Of a stretch of 64,000 bases of DNA, positions 26,170-35,300 are shown piece by piece (position 1 is the first letter of the stretch; every line of letters begins with the position of its first letter). The stretch comes from an uncultured Flavobacterium sp. GTDB taxonomy: Bacteria > Bacteroidota > Bacteroidia > Flavobacteriales > Flavobacteriaceae. Location: positions 46,664 through 110,663 of the forward strand of contig NZ_OY730231.1 of assembly GCF_963422545.1 (NCBI RefSeq), in the 5' to 3' direction. The translations under genes were made by a program, and so were the position numbers. Below the pieces are notes generated by a model. That model saw nothing but the letters and a program-made list of their open reading frames with translations, did not search any database and was not told the origin of the DNA.

Positions 26170-27301
26170 ACGTATTTTTCTATCGCTGTCACAACAAAGT
26201 GGTTTTGAGCAGGAATATATTCAAAAAGCTATAGAAACTAATTGGATCACTTCTGGAGGACCAAATGTTGACGATTTTGAAAATGTTTTAGAAAATTATC
26301 TAGAGAACAACTCATTTGTTACTGCTTTAAATTCGGGTACATCTGCTATTCATTTGGCATTAATATTATTAGGAATCCAAGCTGGTGATGAAGTTATTTG
26401 TCAAACTATGACTTTTTCGGCTTCGGCTAATCCAATTCTGTATCAAGGAGCAATTCCTGTTTTTGTAGATAGTGAACCTGATACTTGGAATATTTGTCCG
26501 GAAAATTTAGAAATTGCAATTAAGGACAGAATTAAAAAAGGTAAAAAACCAAAGGTAATTATAGCAGTGCATCTTTATGGTAATCCTTATAAAGTTGATG
26601 AGATTCATGCTATTGCCGATAGGTATAGTATTCCGATTATAGAAGATAGCGCGGAAGCGTTAGGAAGCTCTTATAAAAGAAAAAAATGTGGAACTTTTGG
26701 TGATTTTGGGATTTTATCATTTAATGGAAATAAGATCATTACAACTTCAAGTGGAGGATCATTAATTTCAAATTCAAGAGAGTCAAAGAATAAAGCCATT
26801 TTTTATGCTACTCAGTCAAAAGATAAAGCAGTTCACTATCAGCATAGCGAAATTGGTTATAATTATAGAATGAGTAATATTTGTGCGGGCATTGGACTCG
26901 GACAAATGAAGATTCTAGACGATAATATCGTTTTAAGAAGAGAATTACACAATTTTTATAAAGATATTTTTGAAGAAATAGAAAATGTGGAACTTTTTGA
27001 TGTTTTAAATGAAGATTATTTTTCAAATTATTGGTTGAATACTATTTTGGTTGAGCCGAATGTTCAAGGATATAAGAATAAAGAAAGCCTAAGGTTGGCT
27101 TTTGAAGCTGATAATATTGAAACTCGTCCGCTTTGGAAACCAATGCATTTACAGCCGGTTTTTGAGAAATATCCATATTATGGAAATAAAATAGCTGAAG
27201 AATTATTTGAAAAGGGGTTGTGTTTGCCATCTGGATCAAATTTATCAAATGATGATAGAAATAGAATAAAAGAAGTATTAAATACTTTTTTTAATAAATA
27301 A
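26159..27301 (+). CDS. DegT-family sugar aminotransferase (PglE/LegC-like)
   Basis: This 380-residue PLP enzyme has the aldimine lysine K192 in ILSFNGNKIITTSSGG and the ring-binding aspartate in IIEDSAEALGS. The SFNGNKIITT motif marks the branch that aminates C4 of UDP-4-keto-6-deoxy-HexNAc, as in bacillosamine (PglE) or legionaminic acid (LegC) synthesis. The necessary keto substrate would come from the WbpM-like dehydratase at 29724. An N-acyltransferase for the new amino group could be the PglD-like protein at 36371 or the GNAT at 8625. It starts inside the preceding cupin gene. Confidence 0.85.
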   Translation: MENKRIFLSLSQQSGFEQEYIQKAIETNWITSGGPNVDDFENVLENYLENNSFVTALNSGTSAIHLALILLGIQAGDEVICQTMTFSASANPILYQGAIPVFVDSEPDTWNICPENLEIAIKDRIKKGKKPKVIIAVHLYGNPYKVDEIHAIADRYSIPIIEDSAEALGSSYKRKKCGTFGDFGILSFNGNKIITTSSGGSLISNSRESKNKAIFYATQSKDKAVHYQHSEIGYNYRMSNICAGIGLGQMKILDDNIVLRRELHNFYKDIFEEIENVELFDVLNEDYFSNYWLNTILVEPNVQGYKNKESLRLAFEADNIETRPLWKPMHLQPVFEKYPYYGNKIAEELFEKGLCLPSGSNLSNDDRNRIKEVLNTFFNK

Positions 27302-27316
27302 GAATTATATTTTAAT

Positions 27317-27865
27317 ATGAAAATTGAAGAAACATTTATAAAAGATTTAGTAATTGTAGAACCGACTGTTTTTGGAGACGAACGTGGATATTTTTTTGAA
27401 TCTTACAGTAAAACAAAATTTACAGATTTAGGAATTGATATTGAATTTGTTCAGGACAATCAATCTTTCTCAAAAAAAGGAACTTTAAGAGGATTACATT
27501 ATCAAAATCCTCCTTTTGCACAAACAAAATTAGTACGTGTACTAGAAGGTGAAATAATCGATGTTGCGGTAGATTTAAGAAAAGATTCACCGACTTACAG
27601 AAAAGCGTTTAGTATTTTCTTATCAGCAGAAAATAAAAAACAGCTTTTAGTTCCGCAGGGTTTTGCTCATGGTTTTTCGGTTATTAGCGAAACGGCTTCT
27701 GTAATGTATAAATGTGATCAGTTTTATAATAAAACTTCTGAAGGAGGAATCAAATATGATGATCCATCTTTGAGTATTGATTGGGGTATGAATTTAGATG
27801 AAGCTATAGTTTCAGAAAAAGATCAAGTTCTCCCTTTTATTGATAATTGTAATAGTTTATTTTAA
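27317..27865 (+). CDS. rfbC: dTDP-4-dehydrorhamnose 3,5-epimerase
   Basis: This 182-residue RmlC has the conserved FGDERGYFFESY, the catalytic-histidine motif GTLRGLHYQ (H61) and VPQGFAHGF. It epimerises C3 and C5 of dTDP-4-keto-6-deoxyglucose. It ends one base before rfbD begins, giving a tight rmlC-rmlD-rmlA cluster, while the first pathway gene rmlB is at 3138. Confidence 0.95.
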   Translation: MKIEETFIKDLVIVEPTVFGDERGYFFESYSKTKFTDLGIDIEFVQDNQSFSKKGTLRGLHYQNPPFAQTKLVRVLEGEIIDVAVDLRKDSPTYRKAFSIFLSAENKKQLLVPQGFAHGFSVISETASVMYKCDQFYNKTSEGGIKYDDPSLSIDWGMNLDEAIVSEKDQVLPFIDNCNSLF

Positions 27866-28708
27866 ATGAAAAAAATTCTGGTAACTGGTGCAACAGGACA
27901 ATTAGGATCTGAGCTTTCGATTTTAGCTCCTGATTATTCTCAGTATGAATGGATATTTGCGGATCGAACAAAAGCAACACTTGATAATTTAGAATTACTT
28001 CAGTCTCAATTAGAAGTAATTAATCCTGATGTTATATTTAATTGTGGAGCATATACTGCAGTAGATAAAGCTGAAACGGAAAAAGAATTAGCTTTTACAA
28101 TAAACCATTTGGCAGTAGAATTGATAGCAAAATATGCGTTCAAAAATAGTATAAAACTAATTCATATTTCAACAGATTATGTGTTTGATGGATCTTCTTC
28201 AGTTGCTTTAGATGAAGAAGTAAAGACAAATCCGATAAATGTGTATGGAGAAAGCAAACTTGCGGGAGAAATTGCTTGTTTGAAAGAAAATCCTAATTCA
28301 ATCATAATAAGAACATCCTGGGTTTACAGTAAATTTGGAAATAATTTTGTAAAAACAATGCAAAGGTTAATGCAGGAAAGATCAGAAATAAACGTTGTTA
28401 ATGATCAGGTAGGATCACCAACTTATGCTGCAGACCTAGCCCAAGCAATGATTGATATTATTAATTCAAATTGGGTTTCTGGTATTTATAATTATTCAAA
28501 CGAAGGAGAAATTAGTTGGTATGAATTTGCATTAAGTATTAAAGAATTTGGAAAGTATGATTGTAAAGTTGGAGGAATTCCTTCATCGGCATATCCGACT
28601 CCAGCAAAACGACCAAGTTTTTCATTATTGAATAAAGAAAAAATAAAGGCAACTTATAATTTAGATGTAACAGATTATAAGAAAAGTTTAGAAAAAATGT
28701 TTGTTTAA
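27866..28708 (+). CDS. rfbD: dTDP-4-dehydrorhamnose reductase
   Basis: This 280-residue RmlD completes dTDP-L-rhamnose synthesis with NAD(P)H. GATGQLGSE is at 8-16, HISTDYVFDG at 100-109, and the catalytic Y127xxxK131 is in VYGESKLAGE. ADLAQ and YNYSNEGEISWYEFA are further family landmarks. It starts immediately after rfbC with no spacer. Confidence 0.95.
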   Translation: MKKILVTGATGQLGSELSILAPDYSQYEWIFADRTKATLDNLELLQSQLEVINPDVIFNCGAYTAVDKAETEKELAFTINHLAVELIAKYAFKNSIKLIHISTDYVFDGSSSVALDEEVKTNPINVYGESKLAGEIACLKENPNSIIIRTSWVYSKFGNNFVKTMQRLMQERSEINVVNDQVGSPTYAADLAQAMIDIINSNWVSGIYNYSNEGEISWYEFALSIKEFGKYDCKVGGIPSSAYPTPAKRPSFSLLNKEKIKATYNLDVTDYKKSLEKMFV

Positions 28709-28754
28709 AAATAGAAGATTCAATTTTAGAATTTAAGATCTAAAAATAAGATTT

Positions 28755-29639
28755 ATGAAAGGAATTATATTAGCCGGTGGTTCTGGAACGAGATTACACC
28801 CACTGACACTAGCCGTAAGTAAACAGTTAATGCCTGTATATGATAAGCCAATGATTTATTATCCATTATCCACTTTAATGATGGCGGGGATTAATGAGAT
28901 TTTGATTATATCAACTCCTCATGATTTGCCACACTTTAAGAAGCTTCTTGGAGACGGAAGTTCAATAGGTTGTAAGTTTAGTTATGCAGAGCAGCCAGAT
29001 CCTAATGGATTAGCACAAGCTTTCGTAATTGGAGAAGATTTTATTGGAAAAGATAAAGTGGCTTTAGTTTTAGGAGATAATATTTTCTTTGGAACAAACA
29101 TGCAGCAATTGCTCAAAGATAATGCAGATCCAGATGGAGGTGTTGTTTTTGCATATCATGTGTCTGACCCTGAAAGATATGGTGTTGTTGAATTTGATGA
29201 AAATAAAAATGCAATTTCTATTGAAGAAAAACCTTTAGAACCAAAATCAAATTATGCAGTTCCAGGTTTATACTTTTATGATAATTCTGTAGTTGAAATA
29301 GCTAAAAATATTGAACCAAGTGCTCGTGGAGAATATGAAATTACAGATGTAAATAAAGTTTATCTTGAAAAAGGACAATTAAAAGTTGGAATATTAAGCA
29401 GAGGAACAGCTTGGTTAGATACAGGGACATTTAACAGTTTAATGCAAGCTGGACAATTTGTGCAGGTTCTTGAAGAAAGACAAGGCTTAAAAGTGGGGTG
29501 TATTGAAGAAATTGCCTGGAGACAAGGTTTTATAAATGATGCTCAGCTTGAAGAATTAGCTTTACCTTTAGTTAAATCAGGATACGGATCTTATTTGATA
29601 GAATTTTTAAAACAAAAGAGAAAAGGTGTTAAAATCTAA
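28755..29639 (+). CDS. rfbA: Glucose-1-phosphate thymidylyltransferase
   Basis: This 294-residue RmlA has the nucleotide-binding motif GGSGTRLHPLT at 8-18, SKQLMPVYDKPMIYYPL, LGDNIFFG and EEKPLEPKSNYAVPGLY. It makes dTDP-glucose, the entry compound for dTDP-rhamnose and for the dTDP-amino sugars predicted here. It is the last gene of the rmlCDA cluster. An 84-base gap with a promoter-like box separates it from the WbpM-like gene. Confidence 0.95.
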   Translation: MKGIILAGGSGTRLHPLTLAVSKQLMPVYDKPMIYYPLSTLMMAGINEILIISTPHDLPHFKKLLGDGSSIGCKFSYAEQPDPNGLAQAFVIGEDFIGKDKVALVLGDNIFFGTNMQQLLKDNADPDGGVVFAYHVSDPERYGVVEFDENKNAISIEEKPLEPKSNYAVPGLYFYDNSVVEIAKNIEPSARGEYEITDVNKVYLEKGQLKVGILSRGTAWLDTGTFNSLMQAGQFVQVLEERQGLKVGCIEEIAWRQGFINDAQLEELALPLVKSGYGSYLIEFLKQKRKGVKI

Positions 29640-29677
29640 TTTATATCAAGAATTAATTTTTTAAAACCTTTAATTTG

Positions 29678-29685
29678 TATTTTTG
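29678..29685 (+). promoter_or_regulatory. Candidate -7 box upstream of the WbpM-like gene
   Basis: TATTTTTG matches TAnnTTTG exactly and lies 38 bases before the start codon at 29724, in one of the larger gaps of the locus. A clear TTG -33 element at the right distance is missing, so this is a weak internal promoter candidate. Confidence 0.38.
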
Positions 29686-29723
29686 TAAGCCATACCAAGT
29701 TTACAAAATTAAACTAAACCAAA

Positions 29724-31691
29724 TTGGATACAGATAAACAAACTAAAATAGCCTCTATATTACATAATTCTTTCTCACCAAGGAATTTGAGAGCTAGTAT
29801 TAATAATCTTAGTTATTTACCTAGGTGGATTATCGTTGCCATAGATATTATGGTACTGATTTTTTCATTTACTTTTACTTATATGTTGTTTGAAGGGACA
29901 GCATTAGGTTATGTTATTACTTCTCATCAATTTTATTTTGTTGGGAGTTTAATTACTATAAATGTATTTTTCTTTTGGCTTTTTAGGACTTATTCGGGAA
30001 TTATTAGACATTCTGGTTATATCGATGCTATAAAATTGTTGTTTTCGCAGACATCAGTTTTGGTGTTTTTCTTATTTTTTAATTTGGTTTTTGAATTATA
30101 TACAGGACATAAAGCGTTTTTAAATACAGCCCTTTTTATCAATTTAGTTTTATCATTTTGTGGATTGTTTTTGTATCGTGTTATAGTAAAACAAACTTTT
30201 GAATTATATTTTTCAGAAAAAACAAATTCGAAGTTAATAAGAACCGTTATCTATGGAACAGATGCTAATGCTATTTCGGTTGCTAATGCACTGAAGTTCG
30301 AAACCCCTTCAAGATTTAAAATTGTGGGTTTTGTAGATAAAAATAATCAGAATGCATCTAAGCGAATGTTAGATTTGCCAATTTTGATTTTAAGAAAGAA
30401 ATTGCCAGCTTTGATGCGTTCTGTAGCTGCAGAAAGTGTAATTATAGCAGATAAAAGTCTGTCAAAAGAAGAGCAATTAATTATCGTTGATCAATGCTTA
30501 GAATTTAACTATAGAGTATATACCGTTCCATTGATATCAGATTGGGAAAATCAAAAAGAAATATCTCAAAAAGTAAAAAACATTCAAATTGAAGATTTAT
30601 TAGAAAGAAAACCAATTGTTCTGGATAGTAAATCAATTTCAAAACAATTAAAAGATAAAACAGTTCTTATTACAGGTGCTGCCGGATCAATTGGTAGTGA
30701 AATAGTAAGACAAGTATTGGGCTTTAATCCCAAAATGGTCATTATTTTAGATCACGCAGAGACACCTCTTCATAATTTATGTTTGGAAACTTTAACATTT
30801 GGTTCTGAATCAAAAATCGTTGCAGTGATTGCAGATGTAAGAAGTAAAAAAGCGCTAGAAAAAGTTTTCAAAAATTACAGTCCTCATGTTGTTTTTCATG
30901 CTGCGGCTTATAAACACGTTCCTTTGATGGAAGAGAATCCGTCGCAGGCAATTCAAACAAATATAAAAGGCACTAAGAACTTAGCTGATTTATCTTGTAA
31001 ATATCATGTCAAGAAATTTGTGATGGTATCTACTGATAAAGCGGTTAATCCTAGTAATGTCATGGGAGCGAGTAAGCGAATAGCTGAGAAATATGTTCAA
31101 TCTTTATTCTTGAAGAATCAAAAAGAAAATACTGAAAGAGTAACTAAATTCATTACAACACGTTTTGGAAATGTATTGGGGTCAAACGGATCAGTTGTAC
31201 CTTTGTTTACTAAACAAATTGCCGAAGGTGGCCCGGTCACAATTACACATCAAGATATTATTCGTTATTTCATGACTATTCCGGAAGCTTGTCAGTTGGT
31301 CTTAGAAGCTGGAGCAATGGGTAATGGTGGAGAAATTTATATATTTGACATGGGTAAGCCTGTTAGAATAATCGATTTAGCGAAAAAAATGATAAAACTT
31401 GCTGGATTTATTCCGGATAAAGAAATCAAAATTAAGATAGTTGGATTAAGGCCAGGTGAAAAATTATATGAAGAATTATTAAATGATACTTCTAAAACAT
31501 TGCCAACATATCATAATAAAATTATGATTGCGCAGGAAATACAAGATGAGTATGAAAATTTACATATTGAGATTGATGAACTTATTGGAATTGCAGATTT
31601 TTATGATAATGAAGATATTGTAACGAAGATGAAAAAAATAGTCCCTGAGTTCAAGAGCATGAATTCTACTTTTGAAGTTTTAGATAAATGA
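29724..31691 (+). CDS. Membrane-bound UDP-HexNAc 4,6-dehydratase (WbpM/PglF/CapD-like)
   Basis: This 655-residue protein has four N-terminal membrane segments (about 35-155), a CoA-binding-like domain (about 170-290), and a C-terminal short-chain dehydrogenase domain with GAAGSIGSE (318-326). The catalytic region STDKAVNPSNVMGASK has methionine (M447) where other SDRs have tyrosine, with K451 following, as in WbpM and PglF. These enzymes convert UDP-GlcNAc to UDP-4-keto-6-deoxy-GlcNAc. It could feed the WbpV-like reductase at 21764 and the aminotransferase at 26159. The start is TTG at 29724, the first possible after a stop at 29715-29717. Confidence 0.9.
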   Translation: MDTDKQTKIASILHNSFSPRNLRASINNLSYLPRWIIVAIDIMVLIFSFTFTYMLFEGTALGYVITSHQFYFVGSLITINVFFFWLFRTYSGIIRHSGYIDAIKLLFSQTSVLVFFLFFNLVFELYTGHKAFLNTALFINLVLSFCGLFLYRVIVKQTFELYFSEKTNSKLIRTVIYGTDANAISVANALKFETPSRFKIVGFVDKNNQNASKRMLDLPILILRKKLPALMRSVAAESVIIADKSLSKEEQLIIVDQCLEFNYRVYTVPLISDWENQKEISQKVKNIQIEDLLERKPIVLDSKSISKQLKDKTVLITGAAGSIGSEIVRQVLGFNPKMVIILDHAETPLHNLCLETLTFGSESKIVAVIADVRSKKALEKVFKNYSPHVVFHAAAYKHVPLMEENPSQAIQTNIKGTKNLADLSCKYHVKKFVMVSTDKAVNPSNVMGASKRIAEKYVQSLFLKNQKENTERVTKFITTRFGNVLGSNGSVVPLFTKQIAEGGPVTITHQDIIRYFMTIPEACQLVLEAGAMGNGGEIYIFDMGKPVRIIDLAKKMIKLAGFIPDKEIKIKIVGLRPGEKLYEELLNDTSKTLPTYHNKIMIAQEIQDEYENLHIEIDELIGIADFYDNEDIVTKMKKIVPEFKSMNSTFEVLDK

Positions 31692-31727
31692 TCTATACAG
31701 AATTAAATTTATTTCCTCGAGAATAGT

Positions 31728-31760
31728 AACAAAAGGTGTTTTAAAAAAATGCCTTTTGTT
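31728..31760 (+). terminator. Hairpin after the WbpM-like gene
   Basis: AACAAAAGG (31728-31736) and CCTTTTGTT (31752-31760) form a perfect 9-bp stem with a 15-base loop, 37 bases after the stop codon. Only short T runs follow, so it may be a partial terminator or a processing site. It would divide the upstream sugar-synthesis genes from the ABC exporter genes. Confidence 0.45.
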
Positions 31761-31839
31761 GTTTCTAAACTGTTTTTGAGTTAATAAAAATCTTGTTAAT
31801 TGTTGGTTTAGGAAAGTTTCTTATAAAATGATTTTTAAT

Positions 31840-31867
31840 TTGAAACATTATTTAAAAAATATACTTG
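31840..31867 (+). promoter_or_regulatory. Candidate promoter for the ABC exporter genes
   Basis: TTG at 31840-31842 and TATACTTG at 31860-31867 are 17 bases apart, one mismatch from the Bacteroidota consensus. It lies after the hairpin at 31728-31760 and 23 bases before the wzm start codon, consistent with an internal transcription unit starting here. Confidence 0.5.
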
Positions 31868-31890
31868 TATAGAATTACAAAAAATAAAAA

Positions 31891-32757
31891 ATGAATACCA
31901 CTGATAATTCGAATGCTTGGTTGTTTGAGATAACACCAAAAAATAAATTCTTCTCGTTAAACTTAAAAGAAGTTTGGCAATATAGAGATTTACTATTTCT
32001 TTTTGTAAAACGAGATGTAATTACAGTCTATAAACAAACTGTTTTAGGGCCATTATGGTATTTAATTCAACCATTGTTTACTTCGGTAACCTTTACTATA
32101 ATTTTTAATAATGTTGCAGGGATTAATACAGGTACAGTCCCTCCATTTTTATTTAATTTGGCTGGTATTACAGTCTGGAATTATTTTACAGCTTGTTTAA
32201 ATGGTACTTCGGATACGTTTAAAGCTAATGCGGGAATATTTGGAAAGGTTTACTTTCCTAGAATTATTACTCCCTTATCAGTCGTAATTTCTACTTTGAT
32301 TAAATTTGTAATTCAATTTTTGATTTTTATCGTTTTTTATATTTTTTATTATTTTAATGGTGCCAATCTATCTATCAATAGTTCAATCTTGTTTTTTCCT
32401 GTTTTAATTGTTATCATGGGAATTTTAGGTCTAGGATTGGGAATGTTAATTTCTTCGATGGTAACTAAATATAGAGATTTTAGCAATTTAATTGGTTTCG
32501 GAATACAGTTGCTGATGTATTTGTCGGCAGTTATGTATCCTATGGAGCTGATTAAAGAAAAAATACCAAAGTATGGTTGGATAGTCGATTATAATCCTTT
32601 GGCTTACGTGATTGAAACAAGTAGATATATGCTTTTAAGCGTAGGTGAAATTTCGGTTTTGGGATTAGTTTATACTTTAGGAATAACGATTGCCATATTC
32701 TTTATTGGTCTTTTAGTTTTTAATAAAACAGAAAAGAGTTTTATAGATACTGTTTAG
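31891..32757 (+). CDS. wzm: ABC-2 type polysaccharide export permease Wzm
   Basis: This 288-residue membrane protein has six predicted membrane segments. The amphipathic N-terminal motif FVKRDVITVYKQTVLGPLWY and the central TSSM-like SSMVTKYRDFSNL are typical of the Wzm/TagG/KpsM family. It forms the channel through which a finished polysaccharide is exported across the inner membrane. It is followed by its ATPase at 32803. It belongs to a different export route from wzx (11474). Confidence 0.9.
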   Translation: MNTTDNSNAWLFEITPKNKFFSLNLKEVWQYRDLLFLFVKRDVITVYKQTVLGPLWYLIQPLFTSVTFTIIFNNVAGINTGTVPPFLFNLAGITVWNYFTACLNGTSDTFKANAGIFGKVYFPRIITPLSVVISTLIKFVIQFLIFIVFYIFYYFNGANLSINSSILFFPVLIVIMGILGLGLGMLISSMVTKYRDFSNLIGFGIQLLMYLSAVMYPMELIKEKIPKYGWIVDYNPLAYVIETSRYMLLSVGEISVLGLVYTLGITIAIFFIGLLVFNKTEKSFIDTV

Positions 32758-32802
32758 TTAATTTTTAGAGAGCAAATACAATTCAAAACTTACAATTTAC
32801 AA

Positions 32803-34065
32803 TTGAAAAAAGATATTATATTAAAAGCCGAAAACATTTCTAAACAATATCGTTTAGGTCAAGTAGGTACAGGTACATTGAGTCATGATTTAAACCGATG
32901 GTGGCATCAAGTACGTGGGAAAGAAAACCCATATTTAAAAATTGGTGACGTAAATGATCGTTCCACCAAAGGAACTTCTGATTATGTCTGGGCTTTACAG
33001 GATATTAATTTTGAAGTTGAACGTGGGGAAGTTTTAGGGATAATTGGTAAAAACGGTGCAGGAAAATCGACGTTATTAAAAATCCTTTCTAAAGTTACTG
33101 CCCCAACCACCGGAAGTATTAAATCACGTGGAAGAATTGCTTCGCTTCTTGAAGTAGGTACTGGTTTTCATGGTGAAATGACAGGACGAGAAAACATCTT
33201 TTTAAATGGCGCTATTCTAGGAATGACCAAAAAAGAAATTGCCTCAAAATTAGATGAAATTATTGATTTCTCGGGTTGTGAACGTTATATCGATACCCCT
33301 GTAAAAAGATATAGCTCAGGAATGACCGTTCGTTTGGCTTTTGCTGTAGCAGCATTTTTAGAGCCTGAAATTTTGGTTATCGATGAGGTTTTAGCAGTTG
33401 GTGATGCAGAATTTCAGAAAAAGGCAATTGGTAAGATGCAGGATATCTCAAAAGGTGAAGGGAGAACTGTTTTGTTTGTGAGTCATAATATGGCGGCAGT
33501 GCGAAGTTTGTGTACTAGAGGAATAGTTCTGGAAAATGGATTAGTAAAATACAATGGCTCAATAGAACAAGCATTGGATTTATATAATTTTCAAGATGAA
33601 TTAACAGAGTCAGAAATTTCTTGGTCATCTTCGGAAGCGCCAGGTAATGAAAAGGCGATTGTTAAGTCTATTAATGTATTTTCCGAAAACGAATTTAATT
33701 ATATTGAAGAAGATGTTTTTGTTGAAGTAGTTTTTGAAAATTTTATTGAACAGCAAGTTCTAAATGTGTCAATATCGATATATGATGATAAGGATAATTA
33801 TTTAATTGCTTCTCCAAACTTAAATAGAGTCAAACTTAGAAAAGGGATTTTTAAAAGTGTTTGCAAACTAAATAAAAATACTTTTAATACGGGCAAATAT
33901 TTTTTTAGTGTTTTGTTAATTGGAAATAACTTTGAATTAATTGTAAACTTAGAAAAAGTTGTATCTGTTGAGTTTCAGGAAAAAGGTAGTAAAAGGGGCG
34001 ATTTTTTTGATATTTGGAGTGGATCATTAAGGCCTTATTTTGATTGGTCAAATTCAGAAGTCTAA
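32803..34065 (+). CDS. wzt: ABC polysaccharide exporter ATPase Wzt with C-terminal domain
   Basis: This 420-residue ATPase has Walker A GKNGAGKST at 82-90, ABC signature SSGM at 171-174 and Walker B ILVIDEV at 190-196. About 150 residues follow (from about 265) as a beta-rich Wzt_C domain. In E. coli O9a the equivalent domain binds the polymer's non-reducing end and sets export specificity. The TTG at 32803 is the apparent start. The N-terminal insertion between the first strand and Walker A (TLSHDLNRWWHQVRGKENPY) is usual in Bacteroidota homologues. Confidence 0.9.
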   Translation: MKKDIILKAENISKQYRLGQVGTGTLSHDLNRWWHQVRGKENPYLKIGDVNDRSTKGTSDYVWALQDINFEVERGEVLGIIGKNGAGKSTLLKILSKVTAPTTGSIKSRGRIASLLEVGTGFHGEMTGRENIFLNGAILGMTKKEIASKLDEIIDFSGCERYIDTPVKRYSSGMTVRLAFAVAAFLEPEILVIDEVLAVGDAEFQKKAIGKMQDISKGEGRTVLFVSHNMAAVRSLCTRGIVLENGLVKYNGSIEQALDLYNFQDELTESEISWSSSEAPGNEKAIVKSINVFSENEFNYIEEDVFVEVVFENFIEQQVLNVSISIYDDKDNYLIASPNLNRVKLRKGIFKSVCKLNKNTFNTGKYFFSVLLIGNNFELIVNLEKVVSVEFQEKGSKRGDFFDIWSGSLRPYFDWSNSEV

Positions 34066-34081
34066 ATCCATATACAAAAAA

Positions 34082-35299
34082 ATGATATTTTACAAGTTTA
34101 GAAGAAAGACCACAAAAAAGATAAAAACTTTTTTTTCGAAACAAAGGTTTGTGAAAAGCCTATATAAGAATGATTTATTTATTTATGACGATATTTTTCC
34201 GCATCCAATTTCTGGTTTTCGTTACGAAGAGTTTAAAACTTTACTAAACTACTTCAAAGAATCTAAAATTTTTGTTGAACCGTTATCTTACCCGGCATTA
34301 AAAACCGATGTAAAAATTCACAAAACTCATATTGCGGAACTAATTGCTAAATTTCCAAAGCTGAAAAATAAATTTTTACAAGAAAATAAGTTTGTAAATA
34401 TTAATACTAAACTTTTTTATTGTGTTTTTTTGACTAATATATTTCACAATTTAGATTGGTTAGAAAAATATAAAATACCATTTATATTTACCCTTTATCC
34501 CGGAGGTGGATTTCAAGTAGAAGATTTGATAAGCGATCAAAAACTGCATAGAGTACTTGCATCACCTCAATTTAGAAAAGTTATTGTAACACAATTGTTT
34601 ACCAAGGAGTATTTGATTAAAAATAATTTTTGTGAAGCAAATAAAATAGAATATGTTTTTGGATGTGTGGTGCCACAGCTTTCATTAAATACAAATGTAT
34701 CATCTGAAAAAAAATATCCTAATAAAGAAACCTTTGACATTGTATTTTGCGCAGCTAAATATATGCCGAAAGGATTAGATAAAGGTTATGACGTATTTGT
34801 TGAATTAGCACATAGTTTGACTCAAAAATACGATTTCGTTCGTTTTCATGTTATTGGTGGTTTTGATAAAGAAGAAATAGATGTTACGCTTTTAGATGGA
34901 AAAATTAAATTTTACGGTTATCAAAAGTTTGACGATTTAGCCGCGATTTATCAGCAAATGGATGTCATTATATCTCCAAATAAACCTTTTTTGTATGGAA
35001 AAGGAGCGTTTGATGGTTTTCCTCTAGGTACTGTAATAGAGGCTGTTTTAAATAACGTTGTTGCAATTGTTACTGACAACTTGAACCAAAATACAGTTTT
35101 TGATAGCGGAAAAGAAATTATTATTACAAATGGTGATGTTTCTTCAATTGAGAACGAAATAATTGACTTGATAGAAAATCCTGAAAAGTTAATTGACATA
35201 TCACAAAAAGGCAGAAGTAAATTTTTAGAAATTTATTCTAATGATTATCAGATGAATCCTAGAATAAAGCTGCTCTCTGAAGAAATTAAAATAAAATAA
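34082..35299 (+). CDS. Putative glycosyltransferase (GT4-like)
   Basis: This 405-residue GT-B-like protein has a C-terminal half with FDIVFCAAKYMPKGLDKGYD, then KIKFYGYQKFDDLAAIYQQMD and SPNKPFLYGKGAFDGFPLG, which occupies the position of the donor-binding EX7E region. The ATG at 34082 is chosen over an in-frame TTG at 34040 that overlaps wzt. Its position right after wzm/wzt suggests it helps build the ABC-exported polymer. Specificity is unknown. Confidence 0.75.
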   Translation: MIFYKFRRKTTKKIKTFFSKQRFVKSLYKNDLFIYDDIFPHPISGFRYEEFKTLLNYFKESKIFVEPLSYPALKTDVKIHKTHIAELIAKFPKLKNKFLQENKFVNINTKLFYCVFLTNIFHNLDWLEKYKIPFIFTLYPGGGFQVEDLISDQKLHRVLASPQFRKVIVTQLFTKEYLIKNNFCEANKIEYVFGCVVPQLSLNTNVSSEKKYPNKETFDIVFCAAKYMPKGLDKGYDVFVELAHSLTQKYDFVRFHVIGGFDKEEIDVTLLDGKIKFYGYQKFDDLAAIYQQMDVIISPNKPFLYGKGAFDGFPLGTVIEAVLNNVVAIVTDNLNQNTVFDSGKEIIITNGDVSSIENEIIDLIENPEKLIDISQKGRSKFLEIYSNDYQMNPRIKLLSEEIKIK

Positions 35300-35300
35300 A

